A stretch of DNA of 64,000 nucleotides from Fusibacter_A sp965140735 (GCA_965140735.1 OZ223306.1:1116001-1180000), one strand, 5' to 3'; shown: positions 27,449 to 35,734, numbered from the stretch's first letter. Notes: generated by a model from the letters alone, not told the origin. Translations and numbers: made by a program.

Positions 27449-27462
27449 AACCTGCGCAGGTT
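27449..27462. repeat. 14-base perfect palindrome at the yraN stop
   Basis: AACCTGCGCAGGTT is its own complement and overlaps the yraN stop codon. On the minus strand CTGCGC can also pair with GCGCAG 11 bases on, and a run of seven T occurs about 20 bases after that. It may be part of a weak terminator between yraN and comM, but no clean hairpin plus U tract is formed. Confidence 0.35.
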
Positions 27463-27811
27463 ACTCAAATATGCTTTCAAGCCATTCTATATCAATATTT
27501 CCATCCATATCATGAATACCGATAAAACTGATTTTGTAGTCTATATATATACTTTGTGAAGTTATGTAGTGAAGAACCGATTTTTTGATATGATTAATTT
27601 TTTGACGTGTCAAAGCCTCTCTTGCCGTACCATAGTTCAAGTTTCTTCGATATTTGACTTCAACAAAATAAAAAACGCACTCTTTTTTTGCAATGATATC
27701 GAGTTCACCATAAGGCGTATAGAGATTCCGATTTATTATTTCAAAATTATTTTTTAGAAGCCATTCGACAGCAATATCTTCACCTCTAGTCCCTACATTT
27801 CTCTTGTTCAT
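27461..27811 (-). CDS. yraN: YraN family putative endonuclease (UPF0102)
   Basis: A 116-residue protein of the UPF0102 family, with a restriction-endonuclease-like fold. The PD-(D/E)XK type motif is visible in GELDIIAKKECVFYFVEVKYR, preceded by GTRGEDIAVEWLLKNNFEI. Its physiological substrate is unknown. The gene lies between the FlhB-like gene and comM, a common placement in Clostridia. Confidence 0.93.
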   Translation of the reverse strand: MNKRNVGTRGEDIAVEWLLKNNFEIINRNLYTPYGELDIIAKKECVFYFVEVKYRRNLNYGTAREALTRQKINHIKKSVLHYITSQSIYIDYKISFIGIHDMDGNIDIEWLESIFE

Positions 27812-27826
27812 AGAATACCACTCCTG

Positions 27827-28087
27827 CTATTTTTTAGACTGATCAACACTGCTTATGAAAACTAAAACCTCCGCGACAACCTCATATATTTCATAAGGAA
27901 TTTGATCTCCAATCTCCAATTGATAGAGCTGCCTTGTCAGTTTCTCATCTTCATATATTGGAACATCACTCTCTTTTGCCTTTGAAATAATATTCTCTGC
28001 AATTAATCCCAAACCTTTTGCAATCATTTGAGGTGCCGCATCTTTTTCAGGGTCAAATTTTAAAGCTGTGGCCATTTTATTCTTCAT
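27827..28087 (-). CDS. Short FlhB-like export switch protein (YlqH/FhlB type)
   Basis: The 86-residue protein matches only the C-terminal cytoplasmic domain of FlhB. It begins MKNKMATALKFDPEKDAAPQMIAKG, which aligns to the sequence just after the NPTH cleavage site of FlhB (FAVALKYDQSVGIAPLVLAKG), and keeps the following helices (IAENIISKAKESDVPIYEDEKL, IPYEIYEVVAEVLVFI). It thus resembles the already-cleaved C-terminal fragment. Genes of this kind follow a FliK-like gene in Bacillus (ylqG-ylqH); the same pair occurs here. It may act in export-gate switching, but this is inference. Confidence 0.85.
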   Translation of the reverse strand: MKNKMATALKFDPEKDAAPQMIAKGLGLIAENIISKAKESDVPIYEDEKLTRQLYQLEIGDQIPYEIYEVVAEVLVFISSVDQSKK

Positions 28088-28111
28088 CTTCTACCCCTTT
28101 CAATCTATTCT

Positions 28112-29707
28112 TTACACTTTTATGTCAATTGAACCTTGTTTTGGCGTTTCAAAAATTGAAATTTCCTCTGCCTGCTGAGTTGAAAATTTTAAATAAATTG
28201 ATTTCTCAGATAATTGTTGCTCCAGTGCTTCTGCTTTACTTTCAAACACTGTTTTTATGGCTTCATTTGCAAGCTTAAAATTCAAAATAAAATGCTCTTT
28301 TCTCTTTTCAATCACACATTTAACTTCTTGATAATTTTTAGTTTTTAAAGCCACTAAGATTGTAAATTCATCCTTGTCATCACTTGCCTTTTTTCTTCTA
28401 TAATATATATCAACAGGGCGCTCATAATCTTCTAGCTTAAAAGGCACTTGCATATAAAATAGAGGCTCATTAAGTTGTTTTGTCATTTGACTGGCATCTT
28501 TGATAAAAAAGACTTCCTTATCAATTTTTTCTTTAGTATCCGTATTTTCAGAAATACTTTTGAGAAAGCTCGCGACCTTATTTAGTTTTTCAGATTCGGC
28601 GATATCTTCTTGTAAAATTTCTTGTAACATCAAGAGATCACCTTCTGTTAACTTTGATTTCCCAATAATCTTTGATAATTCAAAAAAACTATTGCCTACA
28701 CTTTTTTCAGTGAATTTGAGTTGATTCATAACGAGCAAATTCGTGAGATTAAGCTCTAAATTGTGTTTCGTGAAAACAGCATCTTCTTCTAAGTTAAAAA
28801 GACTCACCAACTTATTAGCAACTTCATGAAAGGTCTCAGCTGGCTTATCTCCAAAGACATTTACAAGGTCTTTCATAAGCGACTTCACAACAGCTTCCTG
28901 AATTTTAGCTGTTTCAGCTCCTTGAGATTTTTGATTGTCACTCACATTTGAATAATCGGTTGGCTTGATACCCTCTGAAGATTTTAAGGTATCCGAAGAT
29001 AGCACACTCTGTGATTCTACTTTACCCTCCATTTTGACAGTCTCAGAATTGATTATTGAGTCCTTTGCAAACTGTGAAGTGCTCTTTTCAGACATCCCTT
29101 CGAATGTCGTATTTTTATTATCTGAATTTAACATATTTAATTCACTTGCTGTAGTAGCTTTATCGGATTTTATTCCTTCTGGTGAAGCATTTTCAAATTT
29201 AATAAAATTGAGCACATTCTCTTTTAGTGTTTTAGCAACGTCAACTAATGCCGCTTTATCTGGCGACATTTTCAGATCATTTATAAACGCTTTTGCAGCG
29301 GATAAATTTTGTTTCATTATACTAAAATTTTCTTTCGTTAAAGGCACATCAAATTTCATCATAGCTTCTGCAATTTCACGGTTACCTGAATCTGATAAAA
29401 CGCCAATCTTCTCTAAAATTGTGCCTGAAACATCTTCTTGAGATGATGAATTGAGGGGCACTGCAGTTAGTGTCCCGCTATTTGAACCCGTAATCATTAA
29501 TTGCACCTTTTGATTGACATCAAAAGTAGCGGTTGAATCATTGATGAGGTTCAACATCTGACCATTTTGCGAAAGCGTAATTTTGTTGCCATTAATTGCA
29601 GTAACAACGCCTTCAATAGTTTTGCCAACAAGAGATTGTCCCTTTTCTAACCTTGTTGATTCTACAGATGTTGGTTTATTGACAATTTGATTTTGAGTTA
29701 TTCTCAT
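28112..29707 (-). CDS. YlqG-like protein, possibly hook-length related
   Basis: The product (531 residues from the chosen ATG) is hydrophilic with a helical, Ser/Lys-rich middle. Its C-terminal 120 residues (FYMQVPFKLEDYERPVDIYYRRKKA and FILNFKLANEAIKTVFES) resemble the C-terminal part of YlqG/FliK-like proteins. An N-terminal beta-rich segment (LVGKTIEGVVTAINGNKITL) resembles a ruler head. It is paired with the short FlhB-like gene. The ATG at 29707 has GAGG upstream and is preferred over the GTG at 29719, which overlaps the rnhB stop. Family assignment is moderate and function unproven. Confidence 0.65.
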   Translation of the reverse strand: MRITQNQIVNKPTSVESTRLEKGQSLVGKTIEGVVTAINGNKITLSQNGQMLNLINDSTATFDVNQKVQLMITGSNSGTLTAVPLNSSSQEDVSGTILEKIGVLSDSGNREIAEAMMKFDVPLTKENFSIMKQNLSAAKAFINDLKMSPDKAALVDVAKTLKENVLNFIKFENASPEGIKSDKATTASELNMLNSDNKNTTFEGMSEKSTSQFAKDSIINSETVKMEGKVESQSVLSSDTLKSSEGIKPTDYSNVSDNQKSQGAETAKIQEAVVKSLMKDLVNVFGDKPAETFHEVANKLVSLFNLEEDAVFTKHNLELNLTNLLVMNQLKFTEKSVGNSFFELSKIIGKSKLTEGDLLMLQEILQEDIAESEKLNKVASFLKSISENTDTKEKIDKEVFFIKDASQMTKQLNEPLFYMQVPFKLEDYERPVDIYYRRKKASDDKDEFTILVALKTKNYQEVKCVIEKRKEHFILNFKLANEAIKTVFESKAEALEQQLSEKSIYLKFSTQQAEEISIFETPKQGSIDIKV

Positions 29708-29715
29708 AACCGACC

Positions 29716-30516
29716 TCACTTAAAGTTCTTTAAAAAGCTCTTTCTATGAAAAGGGGTAATACCATATTTTCTTAAACCATCATAATGCAAATCTGTACCG
29801 TATCCCATGTTGGTATTAAAACCATAGTTAGGATACGCTTCATGGATCGTTTGCATCAAGTCATCTCTTGTAACTTTTGCAATAATAGAAGCTGCAGCTA
29901 TAGAAGCACTCTTCTCATCACCCTTAACGATATTAAGTTGCCTAATAGAGATATCGTCAAGTTTTAAAGCATCTATTAACAAATATTCTGGTGAAACAGA
30001 TCTTTTTAAGGCTTCTACAGCTCTCATCATGGCCAGTTTTGTGGCATTCAATATATTAATTTCATCAATTTCATCATGTGAAGCCATGCCAATACCGTAA
30101 CCAACCGCGTTTTGAATAATTCGGTCATGAAATTCTTTTCTCTTTCCAGCAGTGAGCTTCTTAGAATCATTAATTCCAAAATAATCTGTTTCATCATCTA
30201 AAATAACTGCTGCTGCAACTACGGGGCCAATAAGCGGACCTCTGCCTACCTCATCAATACCTGCAATCAGTTTAACCCCTTTGGATTTCAACTCATTTTC
30301 ATAAAGATACATTTTTTGCATTCTCTCACACTCTTTTTGATGTGCTTTTTTACGCTTTTTCAATTGCAAGCAAAGTGCTTGTATTGCTTTTCGATTATCA
30401 CTGCTTAAGTGCTCTATAATCTGATCGTATTCATCAATTGGACAGGTGCTAACAAATGCTTTTATTGCTTTTATTGAGTTTTCAGAGCCCAATGCTCGTT
30501 GAAAGCTTTCACTCAT
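29716..30516 (-). CDS. rnhB: Ribonuclease HII
   Basis: RNase HII removes ribonucleotides from DNA. The 266-residue protein has the catalytic AGIDEVGRGPLIGPV motif (D88, E89) and the further acidic residues in LLIDAL and the IAKVTRDDLM stretch. The first 70 residues are an extra helical, basic region (KKRKKAHQKECERMQ), seen in some Firmicutes RNase HII. Gene order rplS-rbgA-rnhB is conserved. Confidence 0.97.
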   Translation of the reverse strand: MSESFQRALGSENSIKAIKAFVSTCPIDEYDQIIEHLSSDNRKAIQALCLQLKKRKKAHQKECERMQKMYLYENELKSKGVKLIAGIDEVGRGPLIGPVVAAAVILDDETDYFGINDSKKLTAGKRKEFHDRIIQNAVGYGIGMASHDEIDEINILNATKLAMMRAVEALKRSVSPEYLLIDALKLDDISIRQLNIVKGDEKSASIAAASIIAKVTRDDLMQTIHEAYPNYGFNTNMGYGTDLHYDGLRKYGITPFHRKSFLKNFK

Positions 30517-30519
30517 AAC

Positions 30520-31383
30520 CTACACTTCACTACTGACTATATCACTTGGCACTTCAAGTGACATTTTGCCAATTGTGCCCTTTCTAAATTCATCAAGAAC
30601 AATTCTTGCCACTTTTTCATAATCTATTTCATTTCTTTTGAGAAGACAACCTCTTTTACGACCAATCCATTCCATTATTTCAACTGGATCTGTTTCATCT
30701 TCAAACTTATAACGTGTTTTTAATAGTTCAGGATACTGAACCATAAGCATTTTTATCAAATGGAATGCAATATCTTCTATATTTAGAATTTGGTCTTTTA
30801 TTGCACCCGAACAAGCGAGCTTTATCCCCTGCATATCCTCTTCAATTTTGGGCCACAAAATCCCTGGTGTATCAAACAGCTCAATTTCTTTATTAATACG
30901 AATCCATTGTTTTCCTTTTGTGACGCCAGGTTTGTTCCCAGTCACCGCAGCACTTTTCCCTGCAAGTTTATTGATAAGTGATGATTTGCCCACATTTGGA
31001 ATGCCTATGATCATAACACGAATAGGCCTCACAAGTCTACCTTGATTTAAAGCCTTGTCAATCTGAGCTTTACACTCCGTTTTAATTTCGCTAACAAGCT
31101 GAGCCACCCCCTGTCCAGCCAGCGAATCAATTGGTATCGCCTTTATGCCTTGCTTTGCAAAGTATTCTATCCACAATCTTGTTTTCTGAGGATCAGCTAA
31201 ATCTGATTTATTGAGTGCAATAACACGTTTTTTACCTTTTAAAAGCGCATCAAATTGTGGATTTCTACTACTGATTGGAATTCTAGCGTCCATTAATTCA
31301 ATAGCCACATCTATAAGCTTAAGATTATTTTGAATCAAATCTTTTGTTTTTTTCATGTGCCCTGGGTACCAATTTATACTCAT
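30520..31383 (-). CDS. rbgA: Ribosome biogenesis GTPase RbgA (YlqF)
   Basis: RbgA is a circularly permuted GTPase that acts in late assembly of the 50S subunit. The motifs occur in permuted order: G4 NKSD at residues 58-61 precedes G1 GIPNVGKSS at 127-135 and G3 DTPG near 171. The C-terminal ANTAR-like helical domain (KYEFDETDPVEIMEWIGRKRGCL-like) is present. The length is 287 residues, typical. It is downstream of a probable extended -10 promoter with an operator-like repeat. Confidence 0.96.
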   Translation of the reverse strand: MSINWYPGHMKKTKDLIQNNLKLIDVAIELMDARIPISSRNPQFDALLKGKKRVIALNKSDLADPQKTRLWIEYFAKQGIKAIPIDSLAGQGVAQLVSEIKTECKAQIDKALNQGRLVRPIRVMIIGIPNVGKSSLINKLAGKSAAVTGNKPGVTKGKQWIRINKEIELFDTPGILWPKIEEDMQGIKLACSGAIKDQILNIEDIAFHLIKMLMVQYPELLKTRYKFEDETDPVEIMEWIGRKRGCLLKRNEIDYEKVARIVLDEFRKGTIGKMSLEVPSDIVSSEV

Positions 31384-31469
31384 TAAAAACTCCTTCTTAT
31401 ACGCCTTTTCCTAAATGATAACTGAAGTATCTCAGTCTTTTATTTCAATTCAATTCTTGATTTCATATT

Positions 31470-31478
31470 ATTATATCA
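31470..31478 (-). promoter_or_regulatory. Extended -10 promoter for rbgA
   Basis: TGATATAAT is present on the minus strand, i.e. a TG dinucleotide plus a perfect TATAAT. No good -35 is visible, which extended -10 promoters do not require. The predicted start lies about 80 bases upstream of rbgA and after the rplS terminator. The same element is seen before the DUF342 gene. Confidence 0.5.
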
Positions 31479-31505
31479 CATTGGAATTACAGAACTCCAG
31501 TGTGA
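31476..31505. promoter_or_regulatory. Inverted repeat overlapping the rbgA -10 region
   Basis: On the minus strand TCACACTGGA, a 10-base spacer and TCCAATGTGA form an inverted repeat with a single mismatch. The second arm runs into the extended -10. This layout fits an operator, but it could also be a transcribed hairpin. No regulator is assigned. Confidence 0.4.
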
Positions 31506-31531
31506 CCGATTTATAATTTCATAAAAATAAA

Positions 31532-31551
31532 AAGGGACTTTTCAGTCCCTT
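31532..31551 (-). terminator. Terminator after rplS
   Basis: An 8-base stem (AAGGGACT and AGTCCCTT on the minus strand) with a GAAA tetraloop is followed by a T-rich tail. It sits four bases after the rplS stop and ends the ffh-rplS operon. Confidence 0.88.
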
Positions 31552-31555
31552 CCCA

Positions 31556-31915
31556 CTAAGCTCTACGTACTCTTTTTTCTTTAACTTTAGCCGCTTTACC
31601 AACTCTATCTCTTAAGTAGTTAAGTCTAGCTCTTCTTACTCTACCTTCTCTTACAACTTCGATCTTTTCAATCTTAGGTGAATGTAATGGTAAAGTTTTT
31701 TCAACGCCACAACCATAAGAAATTTTTCTTACAGTGAAAGTTTCAGCAATTCCGCCGCCTTGTCTTTTCATAACAATGCCTTCGAAAATCTGAATTCTTT
31801 CTCTTTTACCCTCAACTACACGTAAATGAACTTTTACAGTATCTCCTACGTTAAACATTGTGATATTTTCTTTTAATTGCTCGTCACCAAGTGTTTTTAA
31901 AATATTCTGATTCAT
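31556..31915 (-). CDS. rplS: 50S ribosomal protein L19
   Basis: The 119-residue protein starts MNQNILKTLGDEQLKENI and contains FNVGDTVKVHLRVVEGKRER and RRARLNYLRDRVGKAAKVKE, diagnostic for L19. The ATG at 31915 has AAAGGGAG upstream; the longer frame to 31954 is not supported. It is the last gene of the ffh-rpsP-khpA-rimM-trmD-rplS unit and is followed by a terminator. Confidence 0.98.
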   Translation of the reverse strand: MNQNILKTLGDEQLKENITMFNVGDTVKVHLRVVEGKRERIQIFEGIVMKRQGGGIAETFTVRKISYGCGVEKTLPLHSPKIEKIEVVREGRVRRARLNYLRDRVGKAAKVKEKRVRRA

Positions 31916-32002
31916 TTTATTTCTCCCTTTCTCTCTAGACGTTCTTAAAAGCATTTTCTTACAGAGGACCGCCCGATATACATAACAAGATGTATTATAA
32001 CA

Positions 32003-32743
32003 CTATAACCGTTTTTTTTCAACTCTTTTTTTCTTCTTTACAAAATCATTTTTCAAATCCTGTTTTTGTGCCTCTGTTAAGAGCTCTGGTCTTCTCTTTG
32101 CTGTTAATTTTACAGATTCTCTATAGCGCCATTTCTCTATTTCAGCATGATTGCCAGAAAGAAGCACACTTGGCACATCATCTCCATCAACCGTCTGTGG
32201 TCTTGTATAATGCGGATATTCCAAAAGGCCATTTGCGAAGCTCTCTTCTTCAGCAGAACCTTCATTGTTCAACACCCCAGTCACCATACGGCTCACGCTA
32301 TCAATCACCACCATAGCGGCGAGTTCACCACCAGTGAGCACGTAATCCCCTATAGAGATCTCTTCATCTACATAGCGATCAATAAAACGTTGATCCACGC
32401 CTTCATAATGACCACAAACCAGTATCAATTCATCGTACTCTGCCAGAGAAACCACTTTTTCATGTGTTAAAGTCTGCCCTTTAGGTGACAGATAAATCAC
32501 TCTGCTATTGGCCAGCCTTTCTTTTGAATTAAGCGCATCCCTAAGCGGTTCCACCTTCATCACCATACCTGCACCCCCACCAAAGGGAGCATCATCTACC
32601 TTGTGGTGCTTGTCTTTAGAAAATGACCTGATATGATCACATTCAATACGGATATGCTGATTAGATAATGCTCTTCCAAGAATACTTGCACCAGTAACAG
32701 CATCAAACATTTCTGGAAATAAGGTCAATATTCGAAATCTCAT
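32003..32743 (-). CDS. trmD: tRNA (guanine-N1)-methyltransferase TrmD
   Basis: TrmD methylates G37 of tRNAs to prevent frameshifting. The 246-residue protein has the SPOUT-type knot motifs LSPKGQTLTHEKV and CGHYEGVDQRF followed by DEEISIGDYVLTGGE. The GGGAGMVMK stretch near residue 55 is family-typical. The start overlaps the rimM stop by four bases (ATGA), so translation is coupled. Confidence 0.98.
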   Translation of the reverse strand: MRFRILTLFPEMFDAVTGASILGRALSNQHIRIECDHIRSFSKDKHHKVDDAPFGGGAGMVMKVEPLRDALNSKERLANSRVIYLSPKGQTLTHEKVVSLAEYDELILVCGHYEGVDQRFIDRYVDEEISIGDYVLTGGELAAMVVIDSVSRMVTGVLNNEGSAEEESFANGLLEYPHYTRPQTVDGDDVPSVLLSGNHAEIEKWRYRESVKLTAKRRPELLTEAQKQDLKNDFVKKKKRVEKKRL

Positions 32744-33243
32744 TCTATCATTCCTTCTATAATATGGACAACAATCTCTCGTTTATCAATATCAATATGC
32801 TTTACAAACTCATCCACCACTGGCAGATAAAAAACATGCCCATTAGGTTGCTTAATCATATATAAATCTTGGGCAGTATTTTGAAGAACATCTTCTAAGA
32901 TCCCAATTTCTTCATGTTGCTCATCAAAAATCGTACAACCAATAAGGTCTACAACATAGTGACCTTCACCATCATCTTCAGCGTCCGCTCTATAAATATA
33001 GACATTTTTTTCTTTAAATCGAGTGATTTCATTGATATCATTAAATGCTTTAAACTTAAGAAGGACCATATTTTTATGAACTCTTGAAGATTCAACTTCA
33101 AATTTCTCTTCACCTTCACCTTCAATTAATAAGTATTCAAATCCTTCAAATTTATATAAATCATCTGTATAAGGATAAATTTTCACTTCACCTTTTATCC
33201 CATGTGAGTTCACAATTTTACCCATATTGAATGTTGCCTTCAT
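32740..33243 (-). CDS. rimM: 16S rRNA processing protein RimM
   Basis: RimM helps mature the 30S head. The product (167 residues from the ATG at 33243) has the N-terminal MGKIVNSHGIKGEVKIYPYTD, the RimM beta-barrel signature, and the PRC-barrel-like C-terminus (EIGILEDVLQNTAQDLYMI). The start has GCGGAGG upstream. The longer frame starting at 33315 runs through a terminator hairpin and is rejected. Confidence 0.97.
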   Translation of the reverse strand: MKATFNMGKIVNSHGIKGEVKIYPYTDDLYKFEGFEYLLIEGEGEEKFEVESSRVHKNMVLLKFKAFNDINEITRFKEKNVYIYRADAEDDGEGHYVVDLIGCTIFDEQHEEIGILEDVLQNTAQDLYMIKQPNGHVFYLPVVDEFVKHIDIDKREIVVHIIEGMIE

Positions 33244-33291
33244 ACGTTCCTCCGCATTTAATATAATCATCACCTTAATTTTCAAAAAATT

Positions 33292-33329
33292 AAAGCTATT
33301 TCTAAGTGAGATCACGTTGAAATAGCTTT
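33292..33329 (-). terminator. Hairpin terminator/attenuator between khpA and rimM
   Basis: A perfect 11-base stem (AAAGCTATTTC and its complement) with a 16-base loop is followed on the minus strand by TAATTTTTTG. It lies 10 bases after khpA and 49 bases before rimM. It would reduce rimM-trmD-rplS expression relative to rpsP-khpA. Confidence 0.75.
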
Positions 33330-33338
33330 ACGTATAAA

Positions 33339-33569
33339 TTATTGAATAATCTCAACAACCACGCGTTTATTCTCTTTTGTCGCTGCCGCTTTTACCACGG
33401 TTCTGATTGCTTTAGCAATTCTACCTTGCTTACCAATCACTTTACCCATGTCATCCGCTGCAACCTTTAATTCGATTATAATAGACTGTGATCCTTCAAT
33501 TTCTCTAACTTCTACGCTTTCTGGATTATCAACTAGTGAAGTTGCAATAACTTTTACTAATTCGCCCAT
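33339..33569 (-). CDS. khpA: KH-domain RNA-binding protein KhpA (YlqC)
   Basis: KhpA is a small RNA-binding protein that partners with KhpB. The 76-residue protein has the KH-type core IELKVAADDMGKVIGKQGRIAKAIRTVVKAAA, with the GxxG loop (GKQG). It lies between rpsP and rimM, its usual position. The length is normal. Confidence 0.96.
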   Translation of the reverse strand: MGELVKVIATSLVDNPESVEVREIEGSQSIIIELKVAADDMGKVIGKQGRIAKAIRTVVKAAATKENKRVVVEIIQ

Positions 33570-33626
33570 TTAATCACCTCTAACTATCTTCTAGCCTTTC
33601 AGATCAAGGACTTTTCAAAATTTAAA

Positions 33627-33881
33627 TTACTTAGCTTCGTAAACTCCGTGTTTTTTGAAAAGTGCTTTAACTGTATCTGTAGGTTGAGCACCAGTGCCTA
33701 ACCATTTGTTTGCTTTTTCAACATCAAGTTTAACTTGTTCAGCTTCAGCAACCAACGGATTAAAGTATCCGATTTGTTCGATGAATTTACCATCTCTTGG
33801 TGCTCTTGAATCAGCTACAACAACTCTATAGAAAGGTTTCTTTTTAGAGCCCATTCTTGTTAATCTAATTTTTACTGCCAT
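33627..33881 (-). CDS. rpsP: 30S ribosomal protein S16
   Basis: The 84-residue protein begins MAVKIRLTRMGSKKKPFYRVVVADSR, unmistakably S16. The ATG at 33881 has GGAGGTGA upstream and is used instead of the one at 33890. It follows ffh and leads the khpA-rimM-trmD-rplS genes. Confidence 0.98.
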   Translation of the reverse strand: MAVKIRLTRMGSKKKPFYRVVVADSRAPRDGKFIEQIGYFNPLVAEAEQVKLDVEKANKWLGTGAQPTDTVKALFKKHGVYEAK

Positions 33882-33953
33882 GTATTTCACCTCCTCGTTA
33901 ATTTCTTATAAATGAAGCATTCAAAATGCTTATTTAGTTTAAATCAAATTGCG

Positions 33954-35297
33954 TTACATGAACGGGAATTTAAATCCACCGCCACCTTTTTTCATTTTCT
34001 TTTCCATCTGCCCAAATTGTTTCATCATCTTTTTAGATTGCTCAAACTGTTTTAAGAGTTTGTTGACTTCAAAGACTTCCATGCCACAACCTTTGGCGAT
34101 CCTCTTTTTACGACTGGCATTGATGATATCTGGATTTTGTCTTTCTAAAGGTGTCATAGACTGAATAATTGCTTTTGTTCTCACAAGATCTTTATCGTCT
34201 ACTTCTAAACCTTTCATCGCTTTATTATTCATACCAGGAAGCATGCCTAAAATATCACTTAATGGTCCCATATTTTGAAGTTGCTCCAATTGATCTAAAA
34301 AATCTTCAAGATCAAAAGTCATATTCTTCATTTTACCTTCAAGCTTTTTCGCTTTTTCTTCATCGAAATTTTCTTGCGCTTTTTCTATAAGTGATAACAC
34401 ATCACCCATACCCAAGATTCGACTTGCCATTCTATCTGGATAAAACTCTTCTAAGTCAGTAAGTTTTTCACCCATCCCAACAAATTTGATTGGTTTTCCA
34501 GTCACAGATCGTACCGAAAGTGCAGCACCACCTCTTGTATCACCATCTAATTTGGTTAAAATAACACCATTAATTTCAAGTTGCTCATTAAAATGTTCAG
34601 CAACATTCACGGCATCTTGACCTGTCATCGCATCCAACACTAATAAAATTTCATTAGGCCTAACAGATGCTTTGATATTGATTAATTCACTCATAAGCGC
34701 TTCATCAATATGAAGTCGACCCGCTGTATCCAAAATCACAATATCATTGCTGAACTTTTTAGCATGTTCAACACCTGCTTTTGCAATATCCACAGGACTT
34801 ACTTTATCTCCCATCGTAAATACTGGCAGCTCTAATTTCTCGCCAACCACTTGTAACTGTTTAATCGCAGCTGGTCTATATACATCACAAGCCACAAGCA
34901 AAGGTCTTTTGCCTGCTTTCTTGAGTAAATGTCCTAATTTTCCACAAGTTGTTGTTTTACCAGCACCTTGTAGTCCCGCCATCATCAGAATTGTCGGCGA
35001 CTGTGAAGCGTACTCAATTTTACTTTGAGTTTTCCCCATTAAATTCGTTAACTCATCATTAACAATTTTAATAACTTGTTGTCCTGGTGTTAAACTCTGT
35101 AAAACATCTTCACCGACTGATCTTTCAGTAACCGTTTTAACAAAATCCTTTACAACCTTATAGTTTACATCGGCTTCAAGGAGAGCGAGTTTAACTTCTC
35201 TCATCGCTTCTTTTACATCTTTTTCATTCAGCTTACCTTTGCCACGTAAGTTACTAAAGGCATTTTGCAATCTATCTGCTAAACTTTCAAATACCAA
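33954..35297 (-). CDS. ffh: Signal recognition particle protein Ffh
   Basis: Ffh binds 4.5S/6S RNA and signal sequences and delivers ribosomes to FtsY. The 447-residue protein has the N domain, the G domain with GLQGAGKT at residues 108-115, DTAGRLHID and TKLDGDTRGG, and a Met-rich M domain (for example MLPGMNNKAMKG and RIAKGCGMEVFEVNKLL). The length is normal. It follows ylxM, a co-conserved regulator. Confidence 0.98.
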   Translation of the reverse strand: MVFESLADRLQNAFSNLRGKGKLNEKDVKEAMREVKLALLEADVNYKVVKDFVKTVTERSVGEDVLQSLTPGQQVIKIVNDELTNLMGKTQSKIEYASQSPTILMMAGLQGAGKTTTCGKLGHLLKKAGKRPLLVACDVYRPAAIKQLQVVGEKLELPVFTMGDKVSPVDIAKAGVEHAKKFSNDIVILDTAGRLHIDEALMSELINIKASVRPNEILLVLDAMTGQDAVNVAEHFNEQLEINGVILTKLDGDTRGGAALSVRSVTGKPIKFVGMGEKLTDLEEFYPDRMASRILGMGDVLSLIEKAQENFDEEKAKKLEGKMKNMTFDLEDFLDQLEQLQNMGPLSDILGMLPGMNNKAMKGLEVDDKDLVRTKAIIQSMTPLERQNPDIINASRKKRIAKGCGMEVFEVNKLLKQFEQSKKMMKQFGQMEKKMKKGGGGFKFPFM

Positions 35298-35322
35298 TGT
35301 TACCTCCTATAAGTGCTCACAC

Positions 35323-35664
35323 CTATTCGACTTGTTTTAATGCGATCTGTGCTATTTGATCAAGATACGACTCATTGTGCTCTTTCTTATAGGCTTCAAC
35401 AAGTTCTAATATCAGGTTAAAATCATTCTGTCTAGATACGAATCTTTCGTAAAGTCCCAATTGTGCTTCTATTTTTTCAAGTGCCTTATCAGTTCTCTTT
35501 ATGGTATCATGCACTGCTTGTCTGCTGATAGAAAGATTTTCAGAAATTTCACCAAGTGACAAATCCATATTGCAATAGAGATCCATCGTCTCATTTTGCT
35601 TATCCGTTAACATTTTGCCATAAAAATCATATAATTCTACTAACCGAAGCTTCTTCTCAAACAT
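35323..35664 (-). CDS. ylxM: YlxM family helix-turn-helix protein
   Basis: YlxM is a small DNA-binding-like protein linked to the SRP pathway. The product (113 residues from the ATG at 35664) contains KQNETMDLYCNMDLSLGEI followed by SISRQAVHDTIKRTDKAL, a helix-turn-helix. It precedes ffh. The longer frame from 35706 overlaps a consensus promoter and is rejected. Confidence 0.95.
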   Translation of the reverse strand: MFEKKLRLVELYDFYGKMLTDKQNETMDLYCNMDLSLGEISENLSISRQAVHDTIKRTDKALEKIEAQLGLYERFVSRQNDFNLILELVEAYKKEHNESYLDQIAQIALKQVE

Positions 35665-35677
35665 AACTACCTCACAA

Positions 35678-35706
35678 ATTATAAAACAAATACGAATGAG
35701 TGTCAA
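35678..35706 (-). promoter_or_regulatory. Consensus sigma-A promoter just upstream of ylxM
   Basis: On the minus strand TTGACA (35706-35701), a 17-base spacer and TATAAT (35683-35678) match the sigma-A consensus exactly. The ylxM ATG is only 13 bases after the -10, so the predicted RNA would begin within or after the GTGAGG ribosome binding site. Confidence 0.75.
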
Positions 35707-35734
35707 GCATTTTTACTTTACATTCAAAAATATT

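Noticed and set aside
33244..33315. Longer start for rimM
   Set aside because: It runs through the 33292-33329 hairpin, while GCGGAGG precedes the ATG at 33243.
35665..35706. Longer start for ylxM
   Set aside because: It overlaps a perfect TTGACA-17-TATAAT promoter, and the YlxM family starts at MFEKK.
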